NCBI GenBank assembly: GCA_964386705.1
Contig: CAYLTY010000010.1
Location: forward strand, 1 to 64,000
Source of the DNA: AM-0621 sp964386705
GTDB lineage: Bacteria > Planctomycetota > Planctomycetia > Planctomycetales > Planctomycetaceae
Direction: 5' to 3'
DNA length: 64,000 nt
Part shown: positions 17,824 through 26,492 of the stretch, piece by piece
How the letters are laid out: each line of letters starts with the position of its first letter
Position numbering within the stretch: position 1 is the stretch's first letter
Notes under the pieces: generated by a model
Databases searched by the model: none
Told to the model about the DNA's origin: nothing
The model's input: only the letters and a program-made list of their open reading frames with translations
Made by a program: the position numbers and the translations under genes

Positions 17824-18765
17824 ATGCCTGCTGTCATTGGAATGGACGAAGCCGGATACGGTCCGAACCTCGGTCCGCTCGTCGTGACGTCTACCGTGTG
17901 GGAAGTTCCCGGTGACCCGAAGCGCTGCGACTTCTGGTCGAAATTGTCGGATGCTGTGACTCAGGAGCCGTCGACCGATGGCCGCTTGCGAGTCGCGGAT
18001 TCAAAACAGGTCTATTCGCCCGATCGCGGCTTGCGAGACTTGGAACTGGGTGTGCTCGCGTTGCTCGGCCAACTCGGTCCGCAGCCGAAGACATTCCGTG
18101 AGCTGATTGAGCTGATCACAGCGGGCGGCACATCGCTGGACGTCGAGCCCTGGTTCGTCAGCGCTGACATCTCGCTGCCCTTAGCCTGTTCTGCTGAGCA
18201 TGTTGACCGCGCTGCAGAAGAACTGCGGGTGTCGCTTGCTAAGGCCCAGATTCGCTGCCGCACGATTCGCAGCGACGTGATTCTCACCGAGCGTTTCAAC
18301 CGGCTCGTTCGTGAGCGTGACAACAAGGCGGCAGCGCTCTCAAGAGCCAGCATGCAATTGCTGCGTTCCGTCTGGGATCACGCGACCGATGAAGTGACGC
18401 TGGTGATCGGTGACAAGCACGGCGGACGAGATCGCTATGCGGATCTGCTGATTGATGTGCTCGATGGTCGCATGGTCTTCGTGCTGGAAGAGGGCAGCCT
18501 GCGCAGTCGCTACAAACTCGGTCCCAGCGAACTGCGTTTTCAGCAAAAGGCGGAAGCTCATTTCCCTGTCGCTGTCGCCTCCATGGTGTGCAAGTACGCT
18601 CGCGAAGTCGCGTTGGAACTCTTCAATTCCTTCTGGCAGAAGCATCTGCCGGACCTGCGTCCCACGAAGGGCTACCCGCAGGACGCCAAACGCTTTCACG
18701 CAGAAACTCAAGCCACTCGGCAGAAGCTCGGCATCGTTGACGACGTCTTCTGGCGCGAACGTTAA
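17824..18765 (+). CDS. divergent RNase HII/HIII-like protein
   Basis: 313 residues with the order of motifs seen in type 2 RNase H. 'GMDEAGYGPNLGPLV' (residues 6-20) matches the 'GIDEAGRGP.LGPLV' core, giving D8 and E9. 'VADSKQV' (58-64) is the DSK loop. 'VIGDKHGGRD' gives D197, and 'KAEAHFPVAVASMVCKYARE' (242-261) gives E244 and the 'A.AS...K..R' helix; 'TKGYP' follows at 281-285. D-E-D-E is the RNase HIII-type set, but the N-terminal TBP-like domain of RNase HIII is absent. Tyr replaces the Arg/Lys of the GRG/GKG motif that reads the ribonucleotide junction. It would act on RNA-DNA hybrids if active; inference. Confidence 0.7.
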   Translation: MPAVIGMDEAGYGPNLGPLVVTSTVWEVPGDPKRCDFWSKLSDAVTQEPSTDGRLRVADSKQVYSPDRGLRDLELGVLALLGQLGPQPKTFRELIELITAGGTSLDVEPWFVSADISLPLACSAEHVDRAAEELRVSLAKAQIRCRTIRSDVILTERFNRLVRERDNKAAALSRASMQLLRSVWDHATDEVTLVIGDKHGGRDRYADLLIDVLDGRMVFVLEEGSLRSRYKLGPSELRFQQKAEAHFPVAVASMVCKYAREVALELFNSFWQKHLPDLRPTKGYPQDAKRFHAETQATRQKLGIVDDVFWRER

Positions 18766-18818
18766 TGTCCCGTCGGCACTACCGGTTTCTCCCGAAGACA
18801 CGAGAAGGATGATGAGAC

Positions 18819-19820
18819 ATGTCTCACCCGAATCCGCTGGTGCAGGCGGTTATTGATGCGGCTCAGGTCGATCATGGAGACGGTTTTTGCGAAGAACTGC
18901 GCGAGGCCTTGAACACTCTGCCTTCTTCTGATGACTTCAAAGCAGCGCGGCAGCAGGTTGCAGAGCACATTCCTTTGCTGGAGTCAGCCATCGGCGCAGG
19001 ATCATTGGCTGTGTGGTTGGGGGCTGGTGTTGAACAGGGAGCTAACCCCGAAGCAACTGCTCCACCCTTGATTGAAGCTTTGCTGCGCTGGTGTCGCACG
19101 ATTGAAACTGCCCCTGAGGACAGCGAGGCCGACGATCCTGAGGCTGATGAGGACGTACTGCGAGGTATGGAACGCATCGGCCAAGGGTTGGTCGCTCACT
19201 TGTCTCGAACGGAGCCAGTCCGGCAGCAACTCGCCTCGCGTCAGGACGCTGTTGCCGAGTTTGAGCGTGTGCAGCATCTTTCCATCGGCGTGCAGTGGGT
19301 TTTGGAGTTGCTGCGTAAATGCAGTGGCGAGTTGCTGGTGATTCACGTGCCTAGCCACAAGGCCGTGCGTGTGACCTACGCCAACCTGTCGAACTGTTTT
19401 CATCTTTTCACTCTGCTGCAGCACGAGCTGGCAGGCGTCATCCCGGGTGCGAAGCGAGCGCCCGCAGATGTGATAGCAACGGCTACAGGTAAAGCTCAGG
19501 AGATGGTCAGCGATCAGTCGCTCTGGCACTTTGGCCGAGGCGATGTCCCCGAAGCGAACGTTGCTGCCTCGGTGTGGGGCGAGGCCACGCCTGCTTCGAT
19601 CCCCGAAATTAACGGTGTGCAAGTCCTGCTGCTTTGGCCTTGCATTCTGGGATCCCGCAGTTGGGATGCTGGCTTCTTCGGCCCCATCCTCGAAAGTAAC
19701 CCGCCGAATGTGCGAGTCATCGCCGAACTCACTTCGGACGAAGTCAACGAATGGTGGCAACGCTTGAAACTGCCAACCGCGACGGCTGAGTCCAAGAGGC
19801 CGTGGTGGAAATTCTGGTAG
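18819..19820 (+). CDS. unrecognised protein, 333 residues
   Basis: I do not recognise a family. The protein is soluble, acidic in the middle (EDSEADDPEADED near residue 100), with a helical N-terminal half. The segment 'SGELLVIHVPSHKAVRVTYANLSNCFHLFTLLQHEL' (in parts, residues about 167-205) looks like strands followed by a helix. A second alpha/beta part holds 'SVWGEATPASIPEINGVQVLLLWPCILGSRSWD'. The C-terminus is Trp-rich and basic (ESKRPWWKFW). No signal peptide or membrane segment. It starts 53 nt after the RNase H-like gene and converges with the 19846-20907 gene. The reading frame is intact with codon use like its neighbours. Confidence 0.7.
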   Translation: MSHPNPLVQAVIDAAQVDHGDGFCEELREALNTLPSSDDFKAARQQVAEHIPLLESAIGAGSLAVWLGAGVEQGANPEATAPPLIEALLRWCRTIETAPEDSEADDPEADEDVLRGMERIGQGLVAHLSRTEPVRQQLASRQDAVAEFERVQHLSIGVQWVLELLRKCSGELLVIHVPSHKAVRVTYANLSNCFHLFTLLQHELAGVIPGAKRAPADVIATATGKAQEMVSDQSLWHFGRGDVPEANVAASVWGEATPASIPEINGVQVLLLWPCILGSRSWDAGFFGPILESNPPNVRVIAELTSDEVNEWWQRLKLPTATAESKRPWWKFW

Positions 19821-19845
19821 TCCACTGACGCATGAATTGCAAAAC

Positions 19846-20907
19846 TTATTCACGATATCGATTCGCTGCCATGTAATTGGCGTAGCGCGAAAGCTGGTGG
19901 ATGGTCAGATCACGAATGTGAATAGAGGCGTCGCCAACAAGCAGCGACGCCTCAAGCGGTCGATCGTGAACTTCGTCGCCGTACGTTTTGGAGATGAACT
20001 GCATGAGTCCAGCCAACTGGTCGGCGGTGGCCTTCTTGACGCTCAGAGGTTGATCTACGTCGATGGTGAAGCGGTTAATGCCGAGCATTTCTGCCAGGAA
20101 CTTCCTGATCGCGATTTCCGCGTCATCGTATTGTCGCTTTGGTGCTTCGAACGCTGACCCCTTTGAACCGCGCAAGCCCGGGCGTTGCAGCTTGGCTTGT
20201 AACTCGGCAGGCAAACTTGTTTGCAGGAGTTGCGCCGAGGCTGCATTCATGTAGATCGTGAGATCGCACGTTTCAGGTCGAATGATCTTCAACGCGTACT
20301 GGTCTGAGTCTTCGCGGGCGAGTGCTGCGTTGACGCACTCTTTCAGTTCGCTGATCGCCTGCTGAACGCGGTTGGTATCAGCCGTTCCTGCTGGCTTGGT
20401 GGTATCACTGTTAACACGCTGCTGGCGACGGAAGATTGTACAGTTGCCGGAATCGACGACGCGATCATGGCCAGCCCCGATCAGCAGATTCAGAACTTGC
20501 TCTCGTCGATCATCCGCTCGGCCAGCTGTGAGGCTGACGAGGTCAACACCCTCAAGGTCATTCATGGGCAGCAAGCCCATGGCACCATCAGGCTGAATCC
20601 GACGAGCAACAAAGCTCAAACCCGGAGTCCTTCGATCATCGACACTCTCAACTTTCAACAGATCAACTGTGGTCTTCAGCCTTGCTGCGACCAAGGAGGC
20701 TAGTTCTGCAGCAACATCATGAGACGCCAAAGAAAACCAGCTACCACAGTCGCTGAACCGCACCCAGCCGCAGGGTTCCGCTTGAGCGCCATCCACCCAT
20801 TCGAACTCGAAACCAGCATGCGCCAGAGCCGCATCCAATCCGGCCATGAATTCGTCATGTCCAGTTGTTCGGCAACCAAAACATGAGCTTGATTCTCGCT
20901 TTGCCAT
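19846..20907 (-). CDS. unrecognised protein, 353 residues
   Basis: No family recognised. The N-terminal part (residues 18-130) opens 'HDEFMAGLDAALAHAGFEFEWVDG', with a Trp/Ser-rich stretch 'CGWVRFSDCGSWFSL'; the middle is helical ('ISELKECVNAALARED'); residues 200-353 include 'TIYMNAASAQLLQTSLPAEL' and end 'DASIHIRDLTIHQLSRYANYMAANRYRE'. No membrane segment or signal. The start is uncertain: an in-frame ATG at 20847 would begin at 'MAGLDAALA'; neither has a strong ribosome site. The gene is convergent with the 18819 gene, only 25 nt between the stops, and lies downstream of the epimerase-like gene on the same strand. Confidence 0.65.
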   Translation of the reverse strand: MAKRESSSCFGCRTTGHDEFMAGLDAALAHAGFEFEWVDGAQAEPCGWVRFSDCGSWFSLASHDVAAELASLVAARLKTTVDLLKVESVDDRRTPGLSFVARRIQPDGAMGLLPMNDLEGVDLVSLTAGRADDRREQVLNLLIGAGHDRVVDSGNCTIFRRQQRVNSDTTKPAGTADTNRVQQAISELKECVNAALAREDSDQYALKIIRPETCDLTIYMNAASAQLLQTSLPAELQAKLQRPGLRGSKGSAFEAPKRQYDDAEIAIRKFLAEMLGINRFTIDVDQPLSVKKATADQLAGLMQFISKTYGDEVHDRPLEASLLVGDASIHIRDLTIHQLSRYANYMAANRYRE

Positions 20908-21066
20908 GGTTCAATGATCGCCTTAAGTCGGCGAGATTTCGTACCAGCTGTCAGGTGACAACAATTCCCGGCAATCTGCGAGAAGTATACGTCGAAGCCA
21001 TCAAAACGAACTTCTTCAGGCGGAGGGCTCTGTGATGGCCCCAATCGATTGGCGAGGCGGTTGCTG

Positions 21067-22017
21067 TTATTGAATGGCAGTGGCTTTGATTTCAATCCAG
21101 GAATGGAACGATTCGCCGGGCTTGAGAACTTGCCAGCCGCCGGGGATGCCTTGAGGTTGCAGGTTGACGGCGTCTGTGACGCAGGTGTACGGCTCAAAGC
21201 AGATCGCTGAGCGATTCGGTGGAGTATAAATCACTAATTCGGGGTAGTGACCGGGGTGTGATTGAGCCACCTTCAGCCCGGCATTGGGGTCGATAATTGC
21301 GCATTCGATTGTGCCGGCGGGAATCGCGGTGAAGACATCATCAAACTGCCGTTGGCCAAAATGCTGGCCCTGGTTGAGCTTCAAATCCGCGGGCAGCGGT
21401 AACTTGCGACCCGTTGGCAGGCACTGCGTCAGTTCCCATGAATCTTTCACAGGAGCAACGACCAGGCAGTCTTCCGGCTTGCTGCCTGCGGCGAGTGGCA
21501 GCTTGAAGTAGGGGTGGGTGCCAAATCCCCACGGCATCGGGACCGTGTCCGGATTGTGGATTTCAATATCCGCTCGGAGCATGGCTTCTTTAACGGTGTA
21601 TTTGATGCGGATCAGGCAGTCGCTCGGCCAGTAGGGGCGTCGTTCGGGGGCGTCTTTGCTGAGTTGGAACTCGCCCAGCACGGAACTCATGGTTTGTTCC
21701 ACCACTCGCCACGGCCGATCAATGCAAAAACCGTGAATGGCGTTGCCCGTCCGGTCGTACCCAGCGACGTTCGTTGGGATGACGTACTCTTTGCTGTCCC
21801 AGACGAACTTGCCGCCGCGGACGCGGTTGGGGTAGGGGAACAGCAGGGGAATGCCGTTGCCCGAGGGGCGTCCGGAGCCACTGGCGAAGCCGACCTCCGA
21901 GTCCAGCACGTCGACTAGCCGCGTGCCGACCTGAGCTTTGAACTCGAAGCAGTTGAATCCACGATCGAGGGCGATCGCCGCTGATGAACCACTGTCAGAG
22001 AGTTGCAGTACAGACAC
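21067..22017 (-). CDS. aldose 1-epimerase (galactose mutarotase-like) protein
   Basis: A 316-residue protein of the galactose mutarotase fold, which interconverts alpha and beta anomers of sugars. Family marks are 'GIPLLFPYPNRVRGGKF' (55-71), 'NAIHGF' (H95), 'GFGTHPYFKLP', with the second conserved His, and 'ICFEPYTCVTDA' near residue 278 with the catalytic-type Glu. The real start is the GTG at 22017, with AAGGA 7 nt upstream. The open frame continues for 337 more codons, but that part overlaps another gene and has no protein pattern. The substrate is unproven. It is divergent from the 22216 gene. Confidence 0.88.
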   Translation of the reverse strand: MSVLQLSDSGSSAAIALDRGFNCFEFKAQVGTRLVDVLDSEVGFASGSGRPSGNGIPLLFPYPNRVRGGKFVWDSKEYVIPTNVAGYDRTGNAIHGFCIDRPWRVVEQTMSSVLGEFQLSKDAPERRPYWPSDCLIRIKYTVKEAMLRADIEIHNPDTVPMPWGFGTHPYFKLPLAAGSKPEDCLVVAPVKDSWELTQCLPTGRKLPLPADLKLNQGQHFGQRQFDDVFTAIPAGTIECAIIDPNAGLKVAQSHPGHYPELVIYTPPNRSAICFEPYTCVTDAVNLQPQGIPGGWQVLKPGESFHSWIEIKATAIQ

Positions 22018-22215
22018 GGTAAGTTCCTTGTGATCTTGAAGCCTCGCCGATCGTTTCAGGCGGACGCGCGACGGATTCTTGCCGATCTGATTGTTGCGGG
22101 GAATTGCCGTGAGGCCGAGTATTGGAGATTCCATCCCTCGGCCAGATGAGTTATGCATTGTCAATTGGATTGTTGATCCGTCCAGTTCGTCACTTCTCGA
22201 TGTGCTGAGTGAGCC

Positions 22216-23607
22216 ATGCCTGCACCCTCTGAAAAAAGCCGCGTCGATTCGCCGACGTTGAATCGTTGGATCGTCACTTGCTGGCGCCGGTTGAAAATGG
22301 GGCAGTTTCTGAAGACCGCCGCCGACTGGATGGGCGTATTCCTGCTCGCCTTCGGGACGGTGGTGCTGGGCGTGAAAATGACCGGTCAGCATCTCTGGCC
22401 GGGAGTGCTGTGGCTCGGCGTGGGCGTGCTGCCCGTCTTGCTGGCTGCGTGGTGGGCTTCGCGTCGAGAAGCGTTCACGCGAGAAGAGGCGATTGCCATT
22501 CTGGACCGTCGGCTCAACGCCGGTGGCTTGTTGATGACACTGGCCGAAGCGCCAGATGAGGCCTGGACGGCTCAATTGCCGCGCTTCGAGCAGATGTGGC
22601 GTTCGAGCTTGCCTCAACTGCGGCCCGTGCGGTTTGTGCGGCAGATCACTTTGCCGCTCGCATTTGCAATTGGCGTCTGCTTTGTGCCGGAACGTCAGAT
22701 CGAGGCCAGTTCTCCGCTCCGCAGCACCGCTGGTCAGCAGGCGAGCGAGGCTCTGGAAGAACTCTTGGAAGAAGTGAAGCAGGCGGAACTGTTGAAAGAA
22801 GAAGAGCAGGAGCAACTGACGCGAGAGGTCGCTCAGTTGTCCGTTGATACGGGTAAAACGCCGCTCACCCATGAGAAATGGGAAACGGTAGACGCCTTGC
22901 GAGCCCGCCTGCAGGTCCGCATTGATCAGACCTCCGCACGGATGACACAAGCTCGACAGGCACTGTCCGCTTTGGCGGCAGTCATGAAGGGCGATTCTGG
23001 CGAGCAACTGACTCCCGAAGAAAAGCAAAAGCTGGTCGAAGAAGCCCTTGAAACACTGCAGAAGTTGACCAAAGACGGCTCACTGCCCGGGGCATCGTCT
23101 GCTCTCAATGACAAGCTGAAGCGGCTTGTCAAAAACGGCGTTCCAGAAGATCAGGTTGAGCGGGAACAACTGCTGAACGATCTGAAAGAGCATCTCGATT
23201 CTGAATTCGACAAGCTGTCCGAGATGCGATCGAAGTGTAAGAAATGCGGCGAGGGCCAGAAGGAAGGCATGTGCCAGGGGCAAGGCGAAGGTCAGTGCGA
23301 AGGCAATCGACCGGGCCGCGGCGGCGTGAGTCGTGGCCGAGGCGATGCCGAGATGACTTGGGGTGATGAGTCCGATCCCGATGGCGTGAAGTTTAAGGAA
23401 ACGGTTCTGCCGCCGGGTATGTCAGACAAGCCTCGTGAAGAAACCTTGGGCGTCAGCGCGGCAGCCCCGATGGTGGATCCGGCAGCGTCAGCGCCGCGTT
23501 CTGCCACTCGAAGCGATGTGGTGACTTCCGGAGATGAGACTTGGAGTCGCAACGTGCGTCCGCGTCATCGGCCCGTCTTGAAGAAGTATTTCAATGAGCA
23601 GAAGTAG
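22216..23607 (+). CDS. membrane protein with long coiled coil and Gly/Cys-rich tail
   Basis: 463 residues; not a named family. Two helices near residues 31-55 and 60-82, a third near 144-160. Residues 170-340 are a long charged coiled coil (LEELLEEVKQAELLKEEEQEQ in parts). Next comes a Cys cluster 'CKKCGEGQKEGMC' (about 345-357), then a Gly/Arg/Gln-rich stretch and the segment 'VLPPGMSDKPREETLGVSAAAP'. The layout resembles hypothetical membrane proteins found near MoxR-type ATPases and DUF58 genes in planctomycetes, but those partners are not here. Its 3' end overlaps the convergent 23591-25453 gene by 17 nt. Start ATG at 22216 is plausible only by position. Confidence 0.75.
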   Translation: MPAPSEKSRVDSPTLNRWIVTCWRRLKMGQFLKTAADWMGVFLLAFGTVVLGVKMTGQHLWPGVLWLGVGVLPVLLAAWWASRREAFTREEAIAILDRRLNAGGLLMTLAEAPDEAWTAQLPRFEQMWRSSLPQLRPVRFVRQITLPLAFAIGVCFVPERQIEASSPLRSTAGQQASEALEELLEEVKQAELLKEEEQEQLTREVAQLSVDTGKTPLTHEKWETVDALRARLQVRIDQTSARMTQARQALSALAAVMKGDSGEQLTPEEKQKLVEEALETLQKLTKDGSLPGASSALNDKLKRLVKNGVPEDQVEREQLLNDLKEHLDSEFDKLSEMRSKCKKCGEGQKEGMCQGQGEGQCEGNRPGRGGVSRGRGDAEMTWGDESDPDGVKFKETVLPPGMSDKPREETLGVSAAAPMVDPAASAPRSATRSDVVTSGDETWSRNVRPRHRPVLKKYFNEQK

Positions 23608-25453
23608 GCTGTGACGGGCGTCGCAACTTGATGCCACTTGATCGGCGAACCGGCGGCGTTTGCGAAGGTCGTATCGGAGGCTGGTCCTGTAGCGGTCGCA
23701 GTTCATAAATGCGCACACCGACCGGATCATCGAAGACCAGTTCGAGCCAGTGCTGGTCCAAAGTCAGATCTTGAAGCGGGTCTGGCTCGCCATGAACGGG
23801 ATCGACGACGAAGAAATGCACTCCCGAGTCTGCCAGCTTCTTCAGCGTGGCCTCCACCGTTTGGGGCACGTTCATGGCGTCCTGTATGGCGAAGTAGTCA
23901 GCCGGAAAGAAGCCCGAGTAACCGTTGGCCAGCGGCACTTTGTGGAACGTGCCGTAGTACATCCAGCGAGTTGTCTGCTCGTAGTCCGCGGCGAGATAAG
24001 CCTTCGGGTAGGGCAGGCAGGCGATCGACTTACCGGGTGGCGTTTCGGACCGAATGAACTCGATCCAGGCTGCGTTGGCGGCTTTGTCTGGCGCGGCCGT
24101 CAGCAATAGATCATTTGGCCGGATTTCAATTGCCGCGCAGCAACCAAGCAGCACGCAGGTGCAAAGCCCCGCGATTCGCCAGCGCGGTCGCTGAAGCAAC
24201 AGCCGTCGCGCCGCGACTGACATCCACCAGATCGCCTGCGCCGACCAGATGACGACGGCCATATGCACGAAGTAGCCGAATCGAAAGACGTTTCGCACCT
24301 GCGAAAAGCCGGGCACGTACTTCGCCAGGGCCCACCATGGCTCCCATTCACCGATCTTTAGATGAGTGCCCATCGAGAGCGTGAACGCCAGAGCCGCGTT
24401 CAGCACAAGAAAGATGGTGAAACGCCGCGAGCGACGGCGGATGAGTCCCCACACGATTGCGATCGCGGCGAGACCGACCTTGATCCACCCGGGCGACATT
24501 CGCCAGTACGGACGCAGCCAGTCCTGCCCGAAGTCGATCAGCGCCGGCCCGGGCGCTCCCAGGTAGTCGACCGGCAGGGCTGAAAGCTGCGAGACCATCC
24601 CTTCCTTGCGAGCGAACGCGTGCTGCTTCATGACCTGCTGCATCGGAATGGCGAGTGGCCCGACGATGACGGCGATCACCACGCACGCTGCCGCTAAGGC
24701 CAGCCACAACTGAAGATCTCGCCAGCGACGCGGCAAGACCCACACGGTGGCTGTCAGCAGCAGTCCTAGAAACAGAGCGTGATGGCCGCAGTTCAGGAAG
24801 CTCACCGACAACGCCAGCCCGGCTTCCGTTCCACGTTTCCAGTTCGGACGCCGGGCGGCCTGCCAGGCGGCGGTCCACGTCCACAACAGAGCCCACACCG
24901 GGACCAGTTGAATGACATCCAGCTGCCAGTGAGCGATCGGCAGCATCACCATCGCCGTGCCACCGAGAATAGCTGCCCACCAGCGGACATGTAGCACTCG
25001 CAGCAGCCGTTCGGCGAAGACTCCGTTCAAGACGAGCGACAACCACAGGTACACGTTGTAGGCCAGCACTCGCGAGCCGGTCAGCCAGATGATCGGAGCG
25101 ACGATTAAGGTCGTCGGCTGCGGTTCCGAGAACGCGAAGGTGGATTCCGTCGGCGCGAAGATCGGCGCGTCCCAATAGTCCGCGAAGGCGTGTGTCGCGC
25201 GATCGGCATTCCACCAGATCGTCCACAAATTAAAGAGTGGTACGGTCGAGACGACCGTCGTGCCCATCGGCAACTTTGTCGTTGCTGACAACGCCAGTGG
25301 CCATGTCGAGGTCAATGCCATTATCAGATAAACCAAGACCGCGAACCAGCGTCGCACCCAACGGCGACGAAACATCGGCGCAGGGTTAAAGCGAACGTGG
25401 TCAAGAACAGTCGGCATACTGGCGTGTCTCTGCGTGGCAAACATCGGCATCAC
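23591..25453 (-). CDS. polytopic membrane protein, GT-C-like layout
   Basis: 620 residues with about 10-12 predicted membrane helices between residues 38 and 430 and a soluble C-terminal domain of about 150 residues. Early loop residues 'WTIWWNADRATHAFADYWDAPIFAPTE' (in parts) and the overall layout resemble membrane glycosyltransferases of the GT-C fold or their planctomycete relatives. A conserved Asp/Glu catalytic pair was not confirmed. The C-terminal domain includes 'SIACLPYPKAYLAADYEQTTRWMYYG' and 'GYSGFFPADYFAIQDAM'. Start is uncertain: the frame opens with GTG at 25453 directly before ATG at 25450, neither with a ribosome site. An ATG at 25417 would start 13 codons later. Confidence 0.7.
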   Translation of the reverse strand: MMPMFATQRHASMPTVLDHVRFNPAPMFRRRWVRRWFAVLVYLIMALTSTWPLALSATTKLPMGTTVVSTVPLFNLWTIWWNADRATHAFADYWDAPIFAPTESTFAFSEPQPTTLIVAPIIWLTGSRVLAYNVYLWLSLVLNGVFAERLLRVLHVRWWAAILGGTAMVMLPIAHWQLDVIQLVPVWALLWTWTAAWQAARRPNWKRGTEAGLALSVSFLNCGHHALFLGLLLTATVWVLPRRWRDLQLWLALAAACVVIAVIVGPLAIPMQQVMKQHAFARKEGMVSQLSALPVDYLGAPGPALIDFGQDWLRPYWRMSPGWIKVGLAAIAIVWGLIRRRSRRFTIFLVLNAALAFTLSMGTHLKIGEWEPWWALAKYVPGFSQVRNVFRFGYFVHMAVVIWSAQAIWWMSVAARRLLLQRPRWRIAGLCTCVLLGCCAAIEIRPNDLLLTAAPDKAANAAWIEFIRSETPPGKSIACLPYPKAYLAADYEQTTRWMYYGTFHKVPLANGYSGFFPADYFAIQDAMNVPQTVEATLKKLADSGVHFFVVDPVHGEPDPLQDLTLDQHWLELVFDDPVGVRIYELRPLQDQPPIRPSQTPPVRRSSGIKLRRPSQPTSAH

Positions 25454-25678
25454 AACAGCGGTATACCGGATTGCGAAGCCACGCTCACGTCAGGTTGTCG
25501 TTCAGAGTCTTCTCTTCAAGCGACTTTGAACCAGAATTTCACCCGTTCCCGCCGTTGCAGGTGCGGTCGCCATGATGAGCCTTGTGCAGATTTATGTGCA
25601 CTGGAGCCTTGGCTCTCGGTGCGCTAGTCGATTCATTGAATGCCGCGGCAATGATGTCGTCGCGGAGAAGTGCACCAG

Positions 25679-26248
25679 CTACGGTTGCACTGCGGCCTGC
25701 ATCGCGCGGCCAGAGAGTTCGCGGAAGCGACTTTGCTGCCAGCGGGCGTAGGGATAGCCCAGCCAGATCAGCCAGTGCGCGGGGCGTGACACAGCGCGAA
25801 TCGAATAGCGAACTTCATCGGTAGCTCGATCCCATTCGACCAGAAACTGCTCCTGACCTTGTTCCACATGATGGGGCAGGGTGCAGTAGATGAACCCGAA
25901 CCGGCGGCGTTGTTCGTGTTCATCGTCAATGACCTCCACGATGCGGCAGAAGTTGGCGGTCCAGAGTGGGCCAGCTCGAAAGAGAATGGCACCCATGGTG
26001 CCGGCCTTGATGGGTGCTCGTTGCGGCCAGACCTCGACCATCTGGCTGGGAAACATCTTCCAATCGCGAACTGCGGCTGTAGCGGCTTCGAAAACCGCTT
26101 GGCCACGCCCCAGCACGCATTCGAACTCATCAAACCAGAAGCCTTCAGGGGCGATCCATTCGGTACGCTCGTAGGAAAGCTGAGCGTTCTGCAGGTTCGC
26201 ATGAGCTTGCTCGAGGCGTTGCACTGACGGATGACGCAGAAGGAACAT
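25679..26248 (-). CDS. DUF1990 family protein
   Basis: 189 residues matching DUF1990 (UPF0548). Visible family elements are 'FDEFECVLGRGQAVFEAATAAVRDWKMF' (in parts), 'RFGFIYCTLPHHVEQGQEQFLVEW' (in parts) with the G-TLP-H..G-E.F core, and 'IRAVSRPAHWLIWLGYP..RWQQSRFRELSGRAM' (in parts), the C-terminal signature. The fold is thought to be lipocalin- or START-like; no enzyme activity is known. Soluble, no signal. ATG at 26248. It is divergent from the M19 gene with 244 nt between them. Confidence 0.82.
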   Translation of the reverse strand: MFLLRHPSVQRLEQAHANLQNAQLSYERTEWIAPEGFWFDEFECVLGRGQAVFEAATAAVRDWKMFPSQMVEVWPQRAPIKAGTMGAILFRAGPLWTANFCRIVEVIDDEHEQRRRFGFIYCTLPHHVEQGQEQFLVEWDRATDEVRYSIRAVSRPAHWLIWLGYPYARWQQSRFRELSGRAMQAAVQP

Positions 26249-26492
26249 GGATGTCTCAATAGGTGATTTGATTTTTGCGGCAAGTGGGCTGAGTTTGATC
26301 GGACCTTCCCTGACGACTCAACCGCAGATTGGTCTACGCGCTTAACTCAGCATTTAGGGGGAGTCGCGAATGGCTGCCGGTGGCAGGCGATGCTGTCGGC
26401 CTTGCTGCATCACCGGAGGACTGCTCATTGCGATCGCGTTGGTTAGCATGAACTTCCTGGGCCGTGCCTCTTGATCAACGAAGGATCACACC

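Noticed and set aside
22018..23028. 337-codon N-terminal extension of the epimerase-like gene
   Set aside because: It overlaps a well-supported gene on the other strand and has no protein pattern. A GTG with a good ribosome site marks the real start at 22017.
24348..25226. A 292-codon second frame inside the polytopic membrane protein gene
   Set aside because: It shares the same strand and DNA as a gene with clear membrane helices, and is rich in Arg and Ser like a frame-shifted translation.
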